From contig NZ_VFPG01000002.1 of NCBI RefSeq assembly GCF_006716565.1, positions 310,001-374,000 of the forward strand: a stretch of DNA of 64,000 nucleotides, read 5' to 3'. Under the pieces are notes generated by a model. That model was not told the DNA's origin. It saw only the letters and a list, made by a program, of their open reading frames with translations, and did no database searches. The position numbers and the translations under genes were made by a program. This DNA is from Nocardia bhagyanarayanae. Lineage in GTDB: Bacteria; Actinomycetota; Actinomycetes; Mycobacteriales; Mycobacteriaceae. Shown here one piece after another: positions 42,952 through 52,504 of this stretch. The first letter of the stretch is position 1, and every line of letters begins with the position of its first letter.

Positions 42952-43830
42952 CTAGACGGAATGTTCGCCGAGCAGGGCCTCGATGAGTTCGCGGTCGGGT
43001 ATCGCAGTGCTCGCGCCGAGCCGTGTCGTGGCCAGAGCTCCTGCGGCACAAGCCCATTGGAGCGCGGTACGCGGTCCGCGATGCCAGGCGGCGGCCAGCG
43101 CGCCGGTGAAGGTGTCGCCCGCGCCGGTGGTGTCGACGACGTCCACCGGCAGGCCGGGAACCGACAGCTCGGCGCCGTCCGGGCCGCGATAGGTCGCGCC
43201 CGCCGCCCCTCGGGTGACCACGAGGTGCTCGACCGCGTTCAGCGCACCGCCCAGCTCCACCTCCTCACCCGAATTCACCACGGCCACATCGACGAATTCC
43301 CACAGCTCCGACGGAAGACGTTGCGCGGGCGATGGATTGAGCATCACGACCGTTCCGTTGGCGCGAGCGTGGCGCGCGGCGGCGGCAACGGTCTGCACCG
43401 GAATCTCCAACTGGCACAGCAACACATCGGACGCGGCGATCACGGCGAGATCGTCCGAGGTCAGCTCGGTCAGCGTCGCGTTGGCCCCGCCGACGACGAT
43501 GATGCTGTTCTCACCCGTGTCGTCCACCACGATGGCGGCGATCCCGCTCGGGCCCGGCACCGTGCGCAGCCGGTCGGCGCCGACGCCCGACGCGGTGAGC
43601 ACCCGGCGCAGGTCGCCCGCGAACACGTCGGATCCGACCGCGCCGAGAAACGACACCGCGCCACCCGCCCGTCGCGCCGCGATCGCCTGGTTCGAGCCCT
43701 TGCCGCCCGGCACCATGGTGAATCCGCTGCCGAGCACCGTCTCACCTGGCGCCGGGCGTCGCCGAGTGGTGGTGACGAGATCCATGTTGATGCTGCCGAG
43801 CACGGCTATCGCGGGAGCGTCAGCGGTCAT
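42952..43830 (-). CDS. rbsK: Ribokinase
   Basis: PfkB-family sugar kinase of 292 residues phosphorylating ribose at O-5. It starts AIAVLGSINMDLV, contains GETVLGSGFTMVPGGKGSNQA (sugar-binding), and ends with DTTGAGDTFTGALAA (ATP-binding and catalytic Asp). A ribokinase gene also lies between proB and proA in M. tuberculosis (Rv2436). No ribose transporter or rbsD is adjacent. Confidence 0.9.
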   Translation of the reverse strand: MTADAPAIAVLGSINMDLVTTTRRRPAPGETVLGSGFTMVPGGKGSNQAIAARRAGGAVSFLGAVGSDVFAGDLRRVLTASGVGADRLRTVPGPSGIAAIVVDDTGENSIIVVGGANATLTELTSDDLAVIAASDVLLCQLEIPVQTVAAAARHARANGTVVMLNPSPAQRLPSELWEFVDVAVVNSGEEVELGGALNAVEHLVVTRGAAGATYRGPDGAELSVPGLPVDVVDTTGAGDTFTGALAAAWHRGPRTALQWACAAGALATTRLGASTAIPDRELIEALLGEHSV

Positions 43831-43946
43831 ACCGCCGGACGGTAGTCCCCGGTCGCCGCGCCCGCACGCAACATGACGGTCCGTCCGCGCGCCGGGGTGC
43901 TCGAGCAGGTGGAAAGCGCCGCCGACCCGGTGCGTAGGCTGTACCC

Positions 43947-45212
43947 ATGACGGTAGGAACGACGACCGAGCTGGATGTCCGCGAGGCGGTACACGACGCC
44001 GCGCGAAAGGCCCGCGTCGCGTCCAGGGCGCTGGCCCAGCTGACCACCGCGCAGAAGAACGAGGCGCTGCACGCCGCCGCAGACGCGCTGCTCGCGGCGG
44101 CCGACACGGTGCTGGCGGCCAACGACAAGGACATCGCGACCGCCGAGGCCGCGGGCACCGAGGCCTCGCTGCTGGACCGGCTGCGGCTGACCAAGGCGCG
44201 CATCGACGGCATCGCCTCCGGATTGCGTCAGGTGGCCGGTCTGCCGGATCCGATCGGCGGCGTGGTGCGCGGCTCGACGCTGCCCAACGGTCTCGAGGTC
44301 CGTCAGGTGCGGGTGCCGCTCGGCGTGGTCGGCATGGTGTACGAGGCCCGGCCGAACGTCACCGTCGACGCCTTCGGTCTCGCGCTGAAATCGGGCAACG
44401 CCGCACTGCTTCGCGGTTCCTCCTCGGCCGCCGAGTCCAATGCCGCGCTGGTCGACGTGCTGCGCAAAGCACTGGCGGCGCAGGGCATTCCGGCCGACGC
44501 CGTGCAGCTGCTCCCCAGCCACGACCGCTCCAGCGTGACCCACCTGATCCAGGCGCGCGGCCTGGTCGACGTGGTGATCCCGCGCGGCGGCGCGGGGCTG
44601 ATCAACGCGGTGGTGCGCGACGCCACCGTGCCGACCATCGAGACCGGCACCGGCAACTGCCACGTCTACGTGCACGCGGCCGCCGACCTGGAGATGGCCG
44701 AGCAGATCTTGATCAACGCCAAGACCCGCCGGCCCAGCGTCTGCAACGCGGCCGAGACGCTGCTCATCGACAAGGCCATCGCCGACACCGCGCTGCCCAA
44801 GCTCACCGCGGCACTGGAGCGGCACGGCGTCACCATCCACGGCGACCTGCCCGGTCAGGTGCCCGCCACCGACGCCGACTGGGGCGAGGAGTACCTCACC
44901 CTCGACATCGCGCTCAAGATCGTCGACGACCTGGACGCCGCCGTCGAGCACATCAACACCTGGGGCACCGGCCACACCGAGGCCATCGTCACCGCCGAAC
45001 TGGCGGCGGCGCGGGAGTTCACCAGCCGGGTCGACGCGGCGGCGGTGATGGTCAACGCGTCCACCGCGTTCACCGACGGCGAGCAGTTCGGCTTCGGCGC
45101 CGAGATCGGCATTTCCACCCAGAAGCTGCACGCACGCGGCCCGATGGCGCTGCCGGAGCTCACCTCCACCAAGTGGATCGTCTGGGGCGACGGGCAGACC
45201 CGGCCGGTGTAG
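43947..45212 (+). CDS. proA: Gamma-glutamyl phosphate reductase
   Basis: Second enzyme of proline synthesis, reducing gamma-glutamyl phosphate to glutamate semialdehyde with NADPH. The 421-residue product has [19 protein letters not shown], the [12 protein letters not shown] stretch, and [14 protein letters not shown] with the catalytic cysteine. It is separated from proB by the whole accessory region. ATG 43947 gives [12 protein letters not shown] hairpin after the stop separates it from the moxR gene. Confidence 0.97.
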   Translation: MTVGTTTELDVREAVHDAARKARVASRALAQLTTAQKNEALHAAADALLAAADTVLAANDKDIATAEAAGTEASLLDRLRLTKARIDGIASGLRQVAGLPDPIGGVVRGSTLPNGLEVRQVRVPLGVVGMVYEARPNVTVDAFGLALKSGNAALLRGSSSAAESNAALVDVLRKALAAQGIPADAVQLLPSHDRSSVTHLIQARGLVDVVIPRGGAGLINAVVRDATVPTIETGTGNCHVYVHAAADLEMAEQILINAKTRRPSVCNAAETLLIDKAIADTALPKLTAALERHGVTIHGDLPGQVPATDADWGEEYLTLDIALKIVDDLDAAVEHINTWGTGHTEAIVTAELAAAREFTSRVDAAAVMVNASTAFTDGEQFGFGAEIGISTQKLHARGPMALPELTSTKWIVWGDGQTRPV

Positions 45213-45233
45213 TCCGCGCCGCGCGGGCTTTTC

Positions 45234-45255
45234 GGAGGCGACCGCCTCCTGCTTT
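45234..45255 (+). terminator. Hairpin with T-rich tail between proA and moxR
   Basis: GGAGGC (45234-45239) pairs with GCCTCC (45244-45249) around a 4-nt loop and is followed by TGCTTTT. Its short distance to the next gene (20 nt before the GTG start) makes partial termination or attenuation possible. Confidence 0.5.
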
Positions 45256-45274
45256 TCGAAGGAAGGACTGACCA

Positions 45275-46150
45275 GTGGCCGATGCTCAGCAAGAGCCGAT
45301 CTTCACCTCGGTCGACGATGTGATCGAGCGGCTCGCCACCACCGGCTATCTGGCCGACAAGGCCACCGCCACCTCGGTGTTCCTCGCCGACCGGCTGGGC
45401 AAGCCGCTGCTGATCGAGGGCCCGGCCGGTGTCGGCAAGACCGAACTGGCCCGTGCCGTCGCGCAGACCGCGGGCGCGGAACTGGTGCGGTTGCAGTGCT
45501 ACGAGGGCGTCGACGAGGCCCGCGCGCTGTACGAGTGGAACCACGCCAAGCAGATCCTGCGCATCCAGGCCTCCAGCGAAAACGATTGGCAGGAGACGAA
45601 AGCCGACGTCTTCACCGAGGAGTTCCTGCTCTCCCGGCCGCTGCTGACCGCCATCCGCCGCGCCGACCCCACGGTGCTGCTGATCGACGAGACCGACAAA
45701 GCCGACGTCGAGATCGAGGGCCTGCTGCTCGAGGTGCTCAGCGATTTCGCCGTCACCGTCCCGGAATTGGGCACCATCACCGCCAGCCGCAAGCCGTTCG
45801 TGGTGCTGACCTCCAACGCCACCAGGGAGCTGTCCGAGGCGCTCAAGCGCCGCTGCCTGTACCTGCACCTGGACTTCCCGGACGAGGAACTCGAGCGCCG
45901 CATCCTGGCCAGCCGGGTGCCGGAGCTGTCCGCCGCGGTGTCGGCCCAGCTGGTGCGCATCGTGCACGTGCTGCGCGGGATGCAGCTGAAGAAGCTGCCC
46001 TCGGTCGCCGAATCCATCGACTGGGGCCGCACCCTGCTGGCGCTCGGCCTGAAGGACCTGGACGACACTACCGTGCGCGCCACTCTCGGCGTCGTGCTGA
46101 AACACCAGAGCGATCACCAGCGCGCGCTGGCCGAGCTGAAGCTGGCCTGA
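45275..46150 (+). CDS. MoxR-family AAA+ ATPase
   Basis: 291-residue AAA+ chaperone-like ATPase. Walker A is EGPAGVGKTELA, Walker B LLIDETDKAD, with SNATRELSEALKRRCL as sensor and arginine-finger region. MoxR proteins work with VWA-domain proteins to insert metals or assemble enzyme complexes; here the partner is the adjacent CoxE-like gene. The order proA-moxR-coxE matches Rv2427c-Rv2425c. The start is GTG 45275 after a GAAGGAAGGA ribosome-binding site. Confidence 0.92.
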   Translation: MADAQQEPIFTSVDDVIERLATTGYLADKATATSVFLADRLGKPLLIEGPAGVGKTELARAVAQTAGAELVRLQCYEGVDEARALYEWNHAKQILRIQASSENDWQETKADVFTEEFLLSRPLLTAIRRADPTVLLIDETDKADVEIEGLLLEVLSDFAVTVPELGTITASRKPFVVLTSNATRELSEALKRRCLYLHLDFPDEELERRILASRVPELSAAVSAQLVRIVHVLRGMQLKKLPSVAESIDWGRTLLALGLKDLDDTTVRATLGVVLKHQSDHQRALAELKLA

Positions 46151-46153
46151 GCC

Positions 46154-47581
46154 GTGGTCGCGGGATCGGGCCCGGCGGATTCGGTGTCGTTGGACGCCCC
46201 GCACGGGCTGCCCGGCCATCTCGTCGGTTTCGTCGAGGCGCTGCGGGCCCGCGGCATCCCGGTCGGGCCGTCGGAGACGGTGGACGCGGGCCGCGTGATG
46301 ACGGTGCTGGATCTGCTGGATCGCGACGTGCTGCGCGAGGGATTGGCGTGCTCGCTGCTGCGCCGCACCACCCACCGCGCGACCTTCGACGGGCTGTTCG
46401 ACCTGTGGTTCCCGGTCGCGGTGGGTCAGCGCGGCGTGGCCGCCGACGAGGTGGCGATCCCGCGCACGCCCGCGGGCGAGGTGGACATTCCCGCTCTGCG
46501 CGAAATGCTCGCCGAACTGCTCGCGCTCGACGATCCCGGTCGGCGGTTGGAGCAGCTGGCGGGGCAGCTGGTCGAACAGCTCGGCCAGTATCAGTCCGCG
46601 CGGGGGCCCTCGTTCTCGGCCTACCAGGCGCTCAAGGAGGTTCAGCCGCAGACGTTGCTGGCCAAGATCCTGGCCGGGCTGGCCGTCGGGCCGGACACCA
46701 GCGAGTTCGACGCCGAGATCGCCCGGCGCGCGGCGCGTCAGCGCATCGACGGCTTCCGCGCCGCCGTGGAGGCCGAGACGCGCAGGCGGGTGGCCGAACG
46801 CATCGGACGTGAGCGGGTCGCGAGCTACGGTGTCGCCCGGCAGGCCGAGGACGTGGACTTCCTGCGCGCCTCCGAACGCGAGCTGGCCGAACTACGGCGC
46901 AGCAGCCAGCGCTTGGCCCGCATCCTGGCCTCTCGACTCGCGGTGCGGCGCAAGCACGCTCGCCGTGGCGAGATCGACCTGCGGCGCACGCTGCGCAAGT
47001 CCATGTCGACCGGCGGCGTGCCGATCGATCTGGTGAACCGCAAGCCGCATCCTGGACGGCCGGAATTGGTCTTGCTGTGCGATGTCTCCGGTTCCGTCGC
47101 CGGTTTCAGCAACTTCACCCTGCTGCTGGTGAGCGCGTTGCGCGAACAGTTCTCGCGGGTGCGAATTTTCGCGTTCGTCGACAACACCGATGAGGTGACC
47201 CGGTTCTTCGACCCGAGCACGCAGCTCGACGAGGCGATGGCCAAGATCTTCACCGAGTCCGACGTCGTCGGCTTCGACGGGCATTCCGATTACGGCGGCG
47301 CGCTGACCGCGTTCGCACGGGAGTTCCCCGACGCCGTCACCAGCCGCAGCTCGCTGCTCATCCTGGGCGATGCCCGCACGAATTACCGTGACCCGCAACT
47401 GGATACGCTGCGCGCGCTGGTCGGAGTCGCCAAGCACGCGCACTGGCTCAACCCGGAGCCGCGAACCCAGTGGGGCTCCGGCGATTCCGCCGCCGACCGC
47501 TATCGCGAGGTGATCGACATGCACGAATGCCGTTCGGCCAGACAGCTGACCGACGTCGTCTCCCGACTCCTGCCGGTCTGA
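46154..47581 (+). CDS. CoxE-like VWA-domain protein
   Basis: 475-residue protein with a C-terminal von Willebrand factor A domain (about 295-470) whose MIDAS site is LLCDVSGSVAGFS (D-x-S-x-S). The N-terminal half is helical with an Arg-rich region (RRKHARRGEIDLRRTLRKSM), typical of CoxE/CO-dehydrogenase maturation-type proteins. The gene starts 3 bp after the MoxR stop and forms a module with it. No molybdenum hydroxylase genes are in the window. Confidence 0.9.
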   Translation: MVAGSGPADSVSLDAPHGLPGHLVGFVEALRARGIPVGPSETVDAGRVMTVLDLLDRDVLREGLACSLLRRTTHRATFDGLFDLWFPVAVGQRGVAADEVAIPRTPAGEVDIPALREMLAELLALDDPGRRLEQLAGQLVEQLGQYQSARGPSFSAYQALKEVQPQTLLAKILAGLAVGPDTSEFDAEIARRAARQRIDGFRAAVEAETRRRVAERIGRERVASYGVARQAEDVDFLRASERELAELRRSSQRLARILASRLAVRRKHARRGEIDLRRTLRKSMSTGGVPIDLVNRKPHPGRPELVLLCDVSGSVAGFSNFTLLLVSALREQFSRVRIFAFVDNTDEVTRFFDPSTQLDEAMAKIFTESDVVGFDGHSDYGGALTAFAREFPDAVTSRSSLLILGDARTNYRDPQLDTLRALVGVAKHAHWLNPEPRTQWGSGDSAADRYREVIDMHECRSARQLTDVVSRLLPV

Positions 47582-47582
47582 G

Positions 47583-47927
47583 ATGGACGACGCGCAGCTG
47601 CTCGCCTATTGCCTCGCCAAGCCGGGCGCGTGGCAGGACGAACCGTGGGAGGGCGACGTCGTCGCCAAGGTCGGCGACAAGATCTTCGCGTTCCTCGGCG
47701 GCGGCGAGTCGGTCGGCCTCAAATGCGGTCGAAACCGCGAGGAGGCCGACGAACTCGTGCGGATCTATCCCGACGACGTCACCGCCTCGGCGTATATCGG
47801 CCGCTACGGGTGGAACAGCGTCCGCGTCGGCGGCGCGGTACCGGCCGACGAACTGCGCGAACTCGTCGACCAGTCCTACGACGCGATCGTGAGCAAGCTG
47901 CCGAAATCCAAGCGCCCCAAGGCATGA
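47583..47927 (+). CDS. MmcQ/YjbR-family protein
   Basis: 114-residue protein of the MmcQ/YjbR (DUF419) family with a CyaY-like fold. It begins LLAYCLAKPGAWQDEPWEGDVVAKVGDKIFAF, the usual family form with a conserved Lys-Pro-Gly near the N-terminus, and ends in a basic tail. Members are of uncertain role, possibly DNA-binding. It starts 1 bp after the CoxE-like gene. Confidence 0.85.
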   Translation: MDDAQLLAYCLAKPGAWQDEPWEGDVVAKVGDKIFAFLGGGESVGLKCGRNREEADELVRIYPDDVTASAYIGRYGWNSVRVGGAVPADELRELVDQSYDAIVSKLPKSKRPKA

Positions 47928-47985
47928 CCGAGGCCATCAGGATTCGTTAAGCGTTTCATTGGCGGCTCCGCGAACGATCCCCGAC

Positions 47986-48864
47986 ATGGGGAACGAAGCG
48001 CCGGAAGGCGTCGGGTCGGGGTGCGCCGAAGAGAACGGCGATGGGGGAGGGGACGAACGGGGTGAGGAAGCCGAGCGCTTGGCCGAACTGGCCGCGGCCA
48101 GGCTGCTCGACGCGCCCGCCGAGGCGGAGGAGTACCTGCGCAAGGCGCTGGCGTTGGGCGCGGGCGCGCTGCCCGCCGAGACGCTGGCGCGCTGGCATGC
48201 GCAGCTGGTCATGGTGCTCTCCGGCAGACCGGGACGGGAGTTGGAGCTGGCGGAGACGGCCCTGCACGCGGCCGCGCGCTGGGGTGGCGTTTCGGACGCG
48301 GGCGCGGTGCATCTGACCTTTGTCGCGGCCCGCGCACTGCACCGAGCCGGACGGCACGCCGAGGCCGTCGAACTCTTCGAGCCGCCGCTCGCTACCGGTT
48401 CCGAGCCCTACCCTGCGGCCGAAATGGCCGTGTTGCGTGGGCAATTCGGCAAATCGTTGCGAGTCACCGGCAGGTATCGCGACGCGGGTGAGCAGTTCCT
48501 GGAGGCGGCGCGGTTGATCCGCGGCGATCGCGCGCGCGCCGAACTTCAGGCGGAGCTGGTCTGGTCGGCCGCCTCCGCGTTGGACGCGGGCGGCGCGGAG
48601 GACCAAGCCCGGCTCGCGTACCTGCGGGCCGCCCAGCTCTGGGGCGAGCTCGACCGGATCGGTCCCCGCTCGCGCTGCCTGCGTTCGGCGGCCTGGCTGC
48701 GGTATTGGTCCGCCGACTCGGAGACCGAGCGGGAGGACGGGATCGCCGCGCTCGGCGAGGTGCTCGCCGAACTCGAGGCGCTGGCCCAGCACGAACCCTC
48801 GGCCCAGGTGAGCCTCGAACTCGAGTACACGCGTAACCAGCTCGCCGATATGCGGGAGCGCTGA
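47986..48864 (+). CDS. TPR-like helical repeat protein
   Basis: 292-residue, almost entirely alpha-helical, Ala/Leu/Glu-rich protein. Repeating helix pairs such as AEEYLRKALALGAGALPAE, LTFVAARALHRAGRHAEAVE and LRVTGRYRDAGEQFLEAARL follow the tetratricopeptide spacing. No enzymatic motif is visible, so a scaffold role is likely. ATG 47986 is chosen over TTG 47959. It lies 58 bp after the YjbR-family gene and may be co-transcribed. Confidence 0.65.
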   Translation: MGNEAPEGVGSGCAEENGDGGGDERGEEAERLAELAAARLLDAPAEAEEYLRKALALGAGALPAETLARWHAQLVMVLSGRPGRELELAETALHAAARWGGVSDAGAVHLTFVAARALHRAGRHAEAVELFEPPLATGSEPYPAAEMAVLRGQFGKSLRVTGRYRDAGEQFLEAARLIRGDRARAELQAELVWSAASALDAGGAEDQARLAYLRAAQLWGELDRIGPRSRCLRSAAWLRYWSADSETEREDGIAALGEVLAELEALAQHEPSAQVSLELEYTRNQLADMRER

Positions 48865-48965
48865 GGGCGTTCTTCAGCGGATGCTCAGCCGTTCTTTGGC
48901 GGCGTACCGGACCGTATGCGAAGACACCGAGATCGCCTCGGTGCGTCGCGAATTCGGAGACCGGA

Positions 48966-49643
48966 ATGAGGATCTACGCCGCCGCCGCTGCCATCGTCGC
49001 GGTGCTGGCCGGGCTGCTGACGACCTGCGCGGCGGGCATCGAGCCGGACGCCGTCGCGGCAGCGCCGAGCGTTCCGGTGCGCGTCGCGACATCGGAGCTC
49101 GTCTCAGGACCGGGATACGTCCTCGACGTCCCGCGGGTCGCGGGTGACGATCCCGCCGCGGCGGCGTTCAACACCGGTATGGAGGCGGCGGCGCGCTTCT
49201 GGATCGATCAGGTGGATTCGCGGACCACGCTCGCGCCGGGGCCTGGACAGGTCACCTACGTCGGGACACGGGTGCTGAGCGGGCTGCTGTCGGTGTTGGT
49301 GAACACCGGCGATACATCGGTCGTCCTGCGCACGAGTCATGTGACCGACGTGCGCACCGGTCGGGAGATCACCCTCGCCGACCTGTTCACCGATCTCGAC
49401 CGAGGCCTCGACACCCTCGCCACCCGAGCCGCGGCCCTCCTGCCGCAGAACATCGAGTTACCCGGCAGCGCGCTCGAGCCCGCCGAATACAACTACCGCG
49501 TCTGGCTGGCCACCACCGCCGGAATGGAGATTCATTTCGGCGCGTCCGCCGAGCAGGGTTCCGGCGACGTTGTCGTCACGGTGCCCTGGTTTCAGCTGGA
49601 AACCGTTCTCCGGCCGGGTATTCGGGAGATCGTCGGCAGCTGA
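48966..49643 (+). CDS. Secreted protein, DUF3298/MPT64-like
   Basis: 225-residue exported protein. The N-terminus RIYAAAAAIVAVLAGLLTTC is a signal peptide with a cysteine in a lipobox-like position (L-T-T-C, a poor lipobox). The mature part resembles RsiV/MPT64-type domains: a central Thr-Gly-Arg-Glu-x-x-x-Leu-x-Asp-Leu-Phe segment (RTGREITLADLFTD) and a final strand region ending in VVVTVPWFQLETVL. The function is unknown; it precedes the ATPase/effector module with a 153-bp gap. Confidence 0.65.
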   Translation: MRIYAAAAAIVAVLAGLLTTCAAGIEPDAVAAAPSVPVRVATSELVSGPGYVLDVPRVAGDDPAAAAFNTGMEAAARFWIDQVDSRTTLAPGPGQVTYVGTRVLSGLLSVLVNTGDTSVVLRTSHVTDVRTGREITLADLFTDLDRGLDTLATRAAALLPQNIELPGSALEPAEYNYRVWLATTAGMEIHFGASAEQGSGDVVVTVPWFQLETVLRPGIREIVGS

Positions 49644-49796
49644 ACAATGCCGTCGCCGTCCGGTCGCGAGGTATGCGGGGAAATTACTGATTGCCCGAAC
49701 GAAAGATATCGGCATTCGGTACGTGAAAAAGGAAGAGCCGGAAAGTAATCCATCGATTACTCTTGCGCTACGACCGAGGTCGCGGGGGAGATTCGT

Positions 49797-51923
49797 ATGG
49801 ATGGGGAACACGGCGAGAGCTACCGCGTCACTGTCGGCGGCAGTGTCGCGGGACAGGTCGTCGTCGGCGAGCACAACGTCGTGATCAACGCGCACGGATC
49901 ACAGGTCTTCGTGCGCGAGGGCCCGCCGCCCACCGTGCGGCGGCGCACCAAGCCGGTCGGGATGCCGATCCCACGGGCGCGTGGTGAGATGGTCGGGCGG
50001 CTACCCGAACTGCGCAACATCGCCGCATCGTTGGATCGTGCTGTGCCCGTGGAGGTCTCGGGGCCGCCGGGCGTCGGCAAGACGACGCTGCTTCGCCGTT
50101 TCGCCGCCGACCGCGCGCGAGGCGGTCATGCCGTCGTGTACCTGTCGGCGGCTGGGCTCGCCATCGAGGATCTGCTCCAATCCCTGTTTCAGGCCTGCTA
50201 CGACGCGGTCGATTACCGGCCGGATCCGACCGCGCTGCGCAGGCTGATGGGATCGATCCGCGCGCTGATCGTCATCGATGATTTCGAGGGTTCCGCCGCC
50301 GATCTGGAAGGCCTGCTGGATACGGTGCCCTCCGGTGATCTGATCGTCGCGACGACGACGAGAACGCTGTGGGGCCACGGGTATTCGCTGGAAGTGCAGG
50401 GTCTGCCCGAGTCGCAGGCGATGGCACTGATCGCCCGCACGCTCGGTCGCGGTCTCGGTCCCCACACGGACGCGGCGAGGCGGTTGTGCCGGGCGGCGCG
50501 GGGCCATCCGCTCGCCCTGGTGCGCGCCGCCGCGTGGGTCGGGATGTCGGGTTCCGGTGAGTTCTTCGCCGATCCCGGCGTGCTCCAGCGGGCCATGGTC
50601 GCCGGTTTGGCCGGTCATGTGCGCGATGCCCTCCGGGCCTTGTGCGCGCTGGCGGGCGCCACGGTGACGCCCGCCGCGCTCGGTGTGCTGATCCGCAGGC
50701 CGGACGCGGCGGCGGCGTTGGCCGCGCTCGAGCGTGTCCACCTCGCCGAACGGTGCGCGTCGGGCTACCGGCTGACCGGCAACCCGACGGCGCTCACCGC
50801 CGAGTGGCAGGGTCCGCCGCCGGACCCGGCCGACTACCTTCTCCCGCTGCGCGATTGGGTGGTCGGCAGCGCGACGCCCGCGGAGATTCGCGAGGTCGAC
50901 ATCGTCGTCGTGCGGGTGCTGCGGGCCGGAATGGTCCGCGGACGGCACGACCCGGTGCGCGAACTGGCCAGGGCCGTGTCGCCGGTGCTCGGCAGGTCCC
51001 TGCGATGGGGATGCTGGAAAGAGGTGCTTTCGCTCGGCTCGCAGGCGGCGACCCACGTGGGTCACGCCGCCGATCTCGCGTACTTCACCAGGGAGACGCA
51101 CGTCCGCGAGCAGGCGCTCGGGATGGCGGTCGGGGCGACCGCCGGCGTCGGGGCGAGCGCGACGGTCGTCACGGCGAAGCAGGCGGGATCGCACACGGTG
51201 CGGGAGGCGCTGCGTTCGACCGCGCTCGGTCATCCGGTCGCGACGGGCAGCGTGGTCGCCGCGCTGGCGGTCGCCGCGACCGTCACCGGGGTCCGCCTGA
51301 CCTCCGGCGACGCCCCGCCCCCAGCGGGCCAAGCGCCGATCACGACGGTGCTGCCCACCGCGACGACCGGTCCGCTCCCGATCACCACGACCCAGGAACA
51401 GACCAGCGGTCCGGCCCAGGCTCCGCCGCGGACACCCGCACCGCCTAGGACGGATCCTGGACCGGGGGCCACGAACTGCAGCCCGGCGACATACGTGGTC
51501 ACCTTCGAGGCGGTTGCGGGCGGCGACCCGGTAACCCGGTCGGGCGATTTCCCCTGGTTGTCGTGTGACAACGAAGCAGCGGCCGCCCTGTCCGGCGACC
51601 CGGTCTTCCGCGCGACGCCCAACCCCTGCCCGCCCGCCGGGTCGGGGGATTGCGTGTACGACTTCACCTTCAGCCCCACCGAACCCGGCAACTATGCCGC
51701 GAAGCTGGTCATCCCGTCCGACTCGGGTGGTTCGGCCATCACCTTCGAGCTGCGGGGCGTCGCGGTGCTGGAACCGTCGGAGACCACCTCGCCGAGCGAC
51801 ACCACCCCGCCGTCGACAACCACGATTCCGCCGTCGACGACCACGACCACGCCGCCGACGACGGTGAGCCTCTCGCCATCGTCCAGCGCCCCCACTTTCG
51901 ATTTGCCCTTCCCCACGAACTGA
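49797..51923 (+). CDS. NB-ARC/STAND ATPase with N-terminal signalling motif and membrane anchor
   Basis: 708-residue NLR-like protein. Residues 9-29 hold YRVTVGGSVAGQVVVGEHNV, a short Gly/Val motif shared with the next gene. An NB-ARC ATPase follows: GPPGVGKT at 89-96, LIVIDDF near 157-163, TTTRT as sensor 1 and GHPLALVRA as the GxP motif. A winged helix lies at about 280-330. There are no LRR, WD40 or TPR repeats; instead a hydrophobic segment at about 482-501 and a Pro/Thr linker lead to a beta-sandwich-like domain (about 558-655) with four cysteines and a Thr/Ser/Pro tail. ATPase inside, sensor outside is the likely topology. ATG 49797 follows GGGGGAG. The partner starts 13 nt after its stop. 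Confidence 0.8.
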   Translation: MDGEHGESYRVTVGGSVAGQVVVGEHNVVINAHGSQVFVREGPPPTVRRRTKPVGMPIPRARGEMVGRLPELRNIAASLDRAVPVEVSGPPGVGKTTLLRRFAADRARGGHAVVYLSAAGLAIEDLLQSLFQACYDAVDYRPDPTALRRLMGSIRALIVIDDFEGSAADLEGLLDTVPSGDLIVATTTRTLWGHGYSLEVQGLPESQAMALIARTLGRGLGPHTDAARRLCRAARGHPLALVRAAAWVGMSGSGEFFADPGVLQRAMVAGLAGHVRDALRALCALAGATVTPAALGVLIRRPDAAAALAALERVHLAERCASGYRLTGNPTALTAEWQGPPPDPADYLLPLRDWVVGSATPAEIREVDIVVVRVLRAGMVRGRHDPVRELARAVSPVLGRSLRWGCWKEVLSLGSQAATHVGHAADLAYFTRETHVREQALGMAVGATAGVGASATVVTAKQAGSHTVREALRSTALGHPVATGSVVAALAVAATVTGVRLTSGDAPPPAGQAPITTVLPTATTGPLPITTTQEQTSGPAQAPPRTPAPPRTDPGPGATNCSPATYVVTFEAVAGGDPVTRSGDFPWLSCDNEAAAALSGDPVFRATPNPCPPAGSGDCVYDFTFSPTEPGNYAAKLVIPSDSGGSAITFELRGVAVLEPSETTSPSDTTPPSTTTIPPSTTTTTPPTTVSLSPSSSAPTFDLPFPTN

Positions 51924-51936
51924 GAGGACACCACCC

Positions 51937-52368
51937 GTGACCGAAGCATCCGGAGCCAACTACAACCTGTCCGTCGGCGGCGACGTGCCCGGGCAGATCG
52001 CCGTGGGCCACCACAACACCGTCAGCCGGGTCGAGGCGGGTGGGGACTCGACGCAGAACGTCGGTGTCGACCTCACCGGCCTGCGCGCCGAGTTCGAGCG
52101 GCTGCGCGCGCAGCTTCCCACCGACGGCCCGCTACGTGACCAGGCCGCCGAGCGGGTCGACGAACTCGAAGAGGCGGTGACCGCCGCCGAGCCGGATCTG
52201 TCCACCATGGAGTACGTCCGCAACTGGTTCGCCAGGCGGCTGCCCGAACTCGCGGGCGCGGTGACGGGGCTGATCGTCCATCCCGCCGTCGGGGCGCTGG
52301 TCGCGGCAGCGGGCACGGGGCTGGCGGGCGAGTTCCTGCGCCGCTTCGGTTCGACCGACGGGGCGTGA
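51937..52368 (+). CDS. Small putative effector sharing the NLR's N-terminal motif
   Basis: 143-residue protein whose residues 9-29 read [20 protein letters not shown], aligning without gaps to the same residue numbers of the upstream ATPase. A predicted coiled-coil follows ([12 protein letters not shown] and [10 protein letters not shown], about 45-85), then a Gly/Ala/Val-rich hydrophobic segment ([20 protein letters not shown], about 112-132) that could insert into membranes. The layout, signalling motif plus membrane-active C-terminus beside an NLR, is that of amyloid-controlled cell-death effectors; this role is inferred. GTG 51937 with GAGAGGA upstream. Confidence 0.7.
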   Translation: MTEASGANYNLSVGGDVPGQIAVGHHNTVSRVEAGGDSTQNVGVDLTGLRAEFERLRAQLPTDGPLRDQAAERVDELEEAVTAAEPDLSTMEYVRNWFARRLPELAGAVTGLIVHPAVGALVAAAGTGLAGEFLRRFGSTDGA

Positions 52369-52504
52369 GCCGCGCCGCACGTTTGTCGTCGGCCAGTCGG
52401 TCGGGAGCAGCCGCATTTCGCGCTCGGCGCCGCTGAACCGGACGCCGGACCGGGAGCCGGGCGACCGGGCGGTGGTCGGCGGCCGAGCATTAAGCTCGGC
52501 ACTC

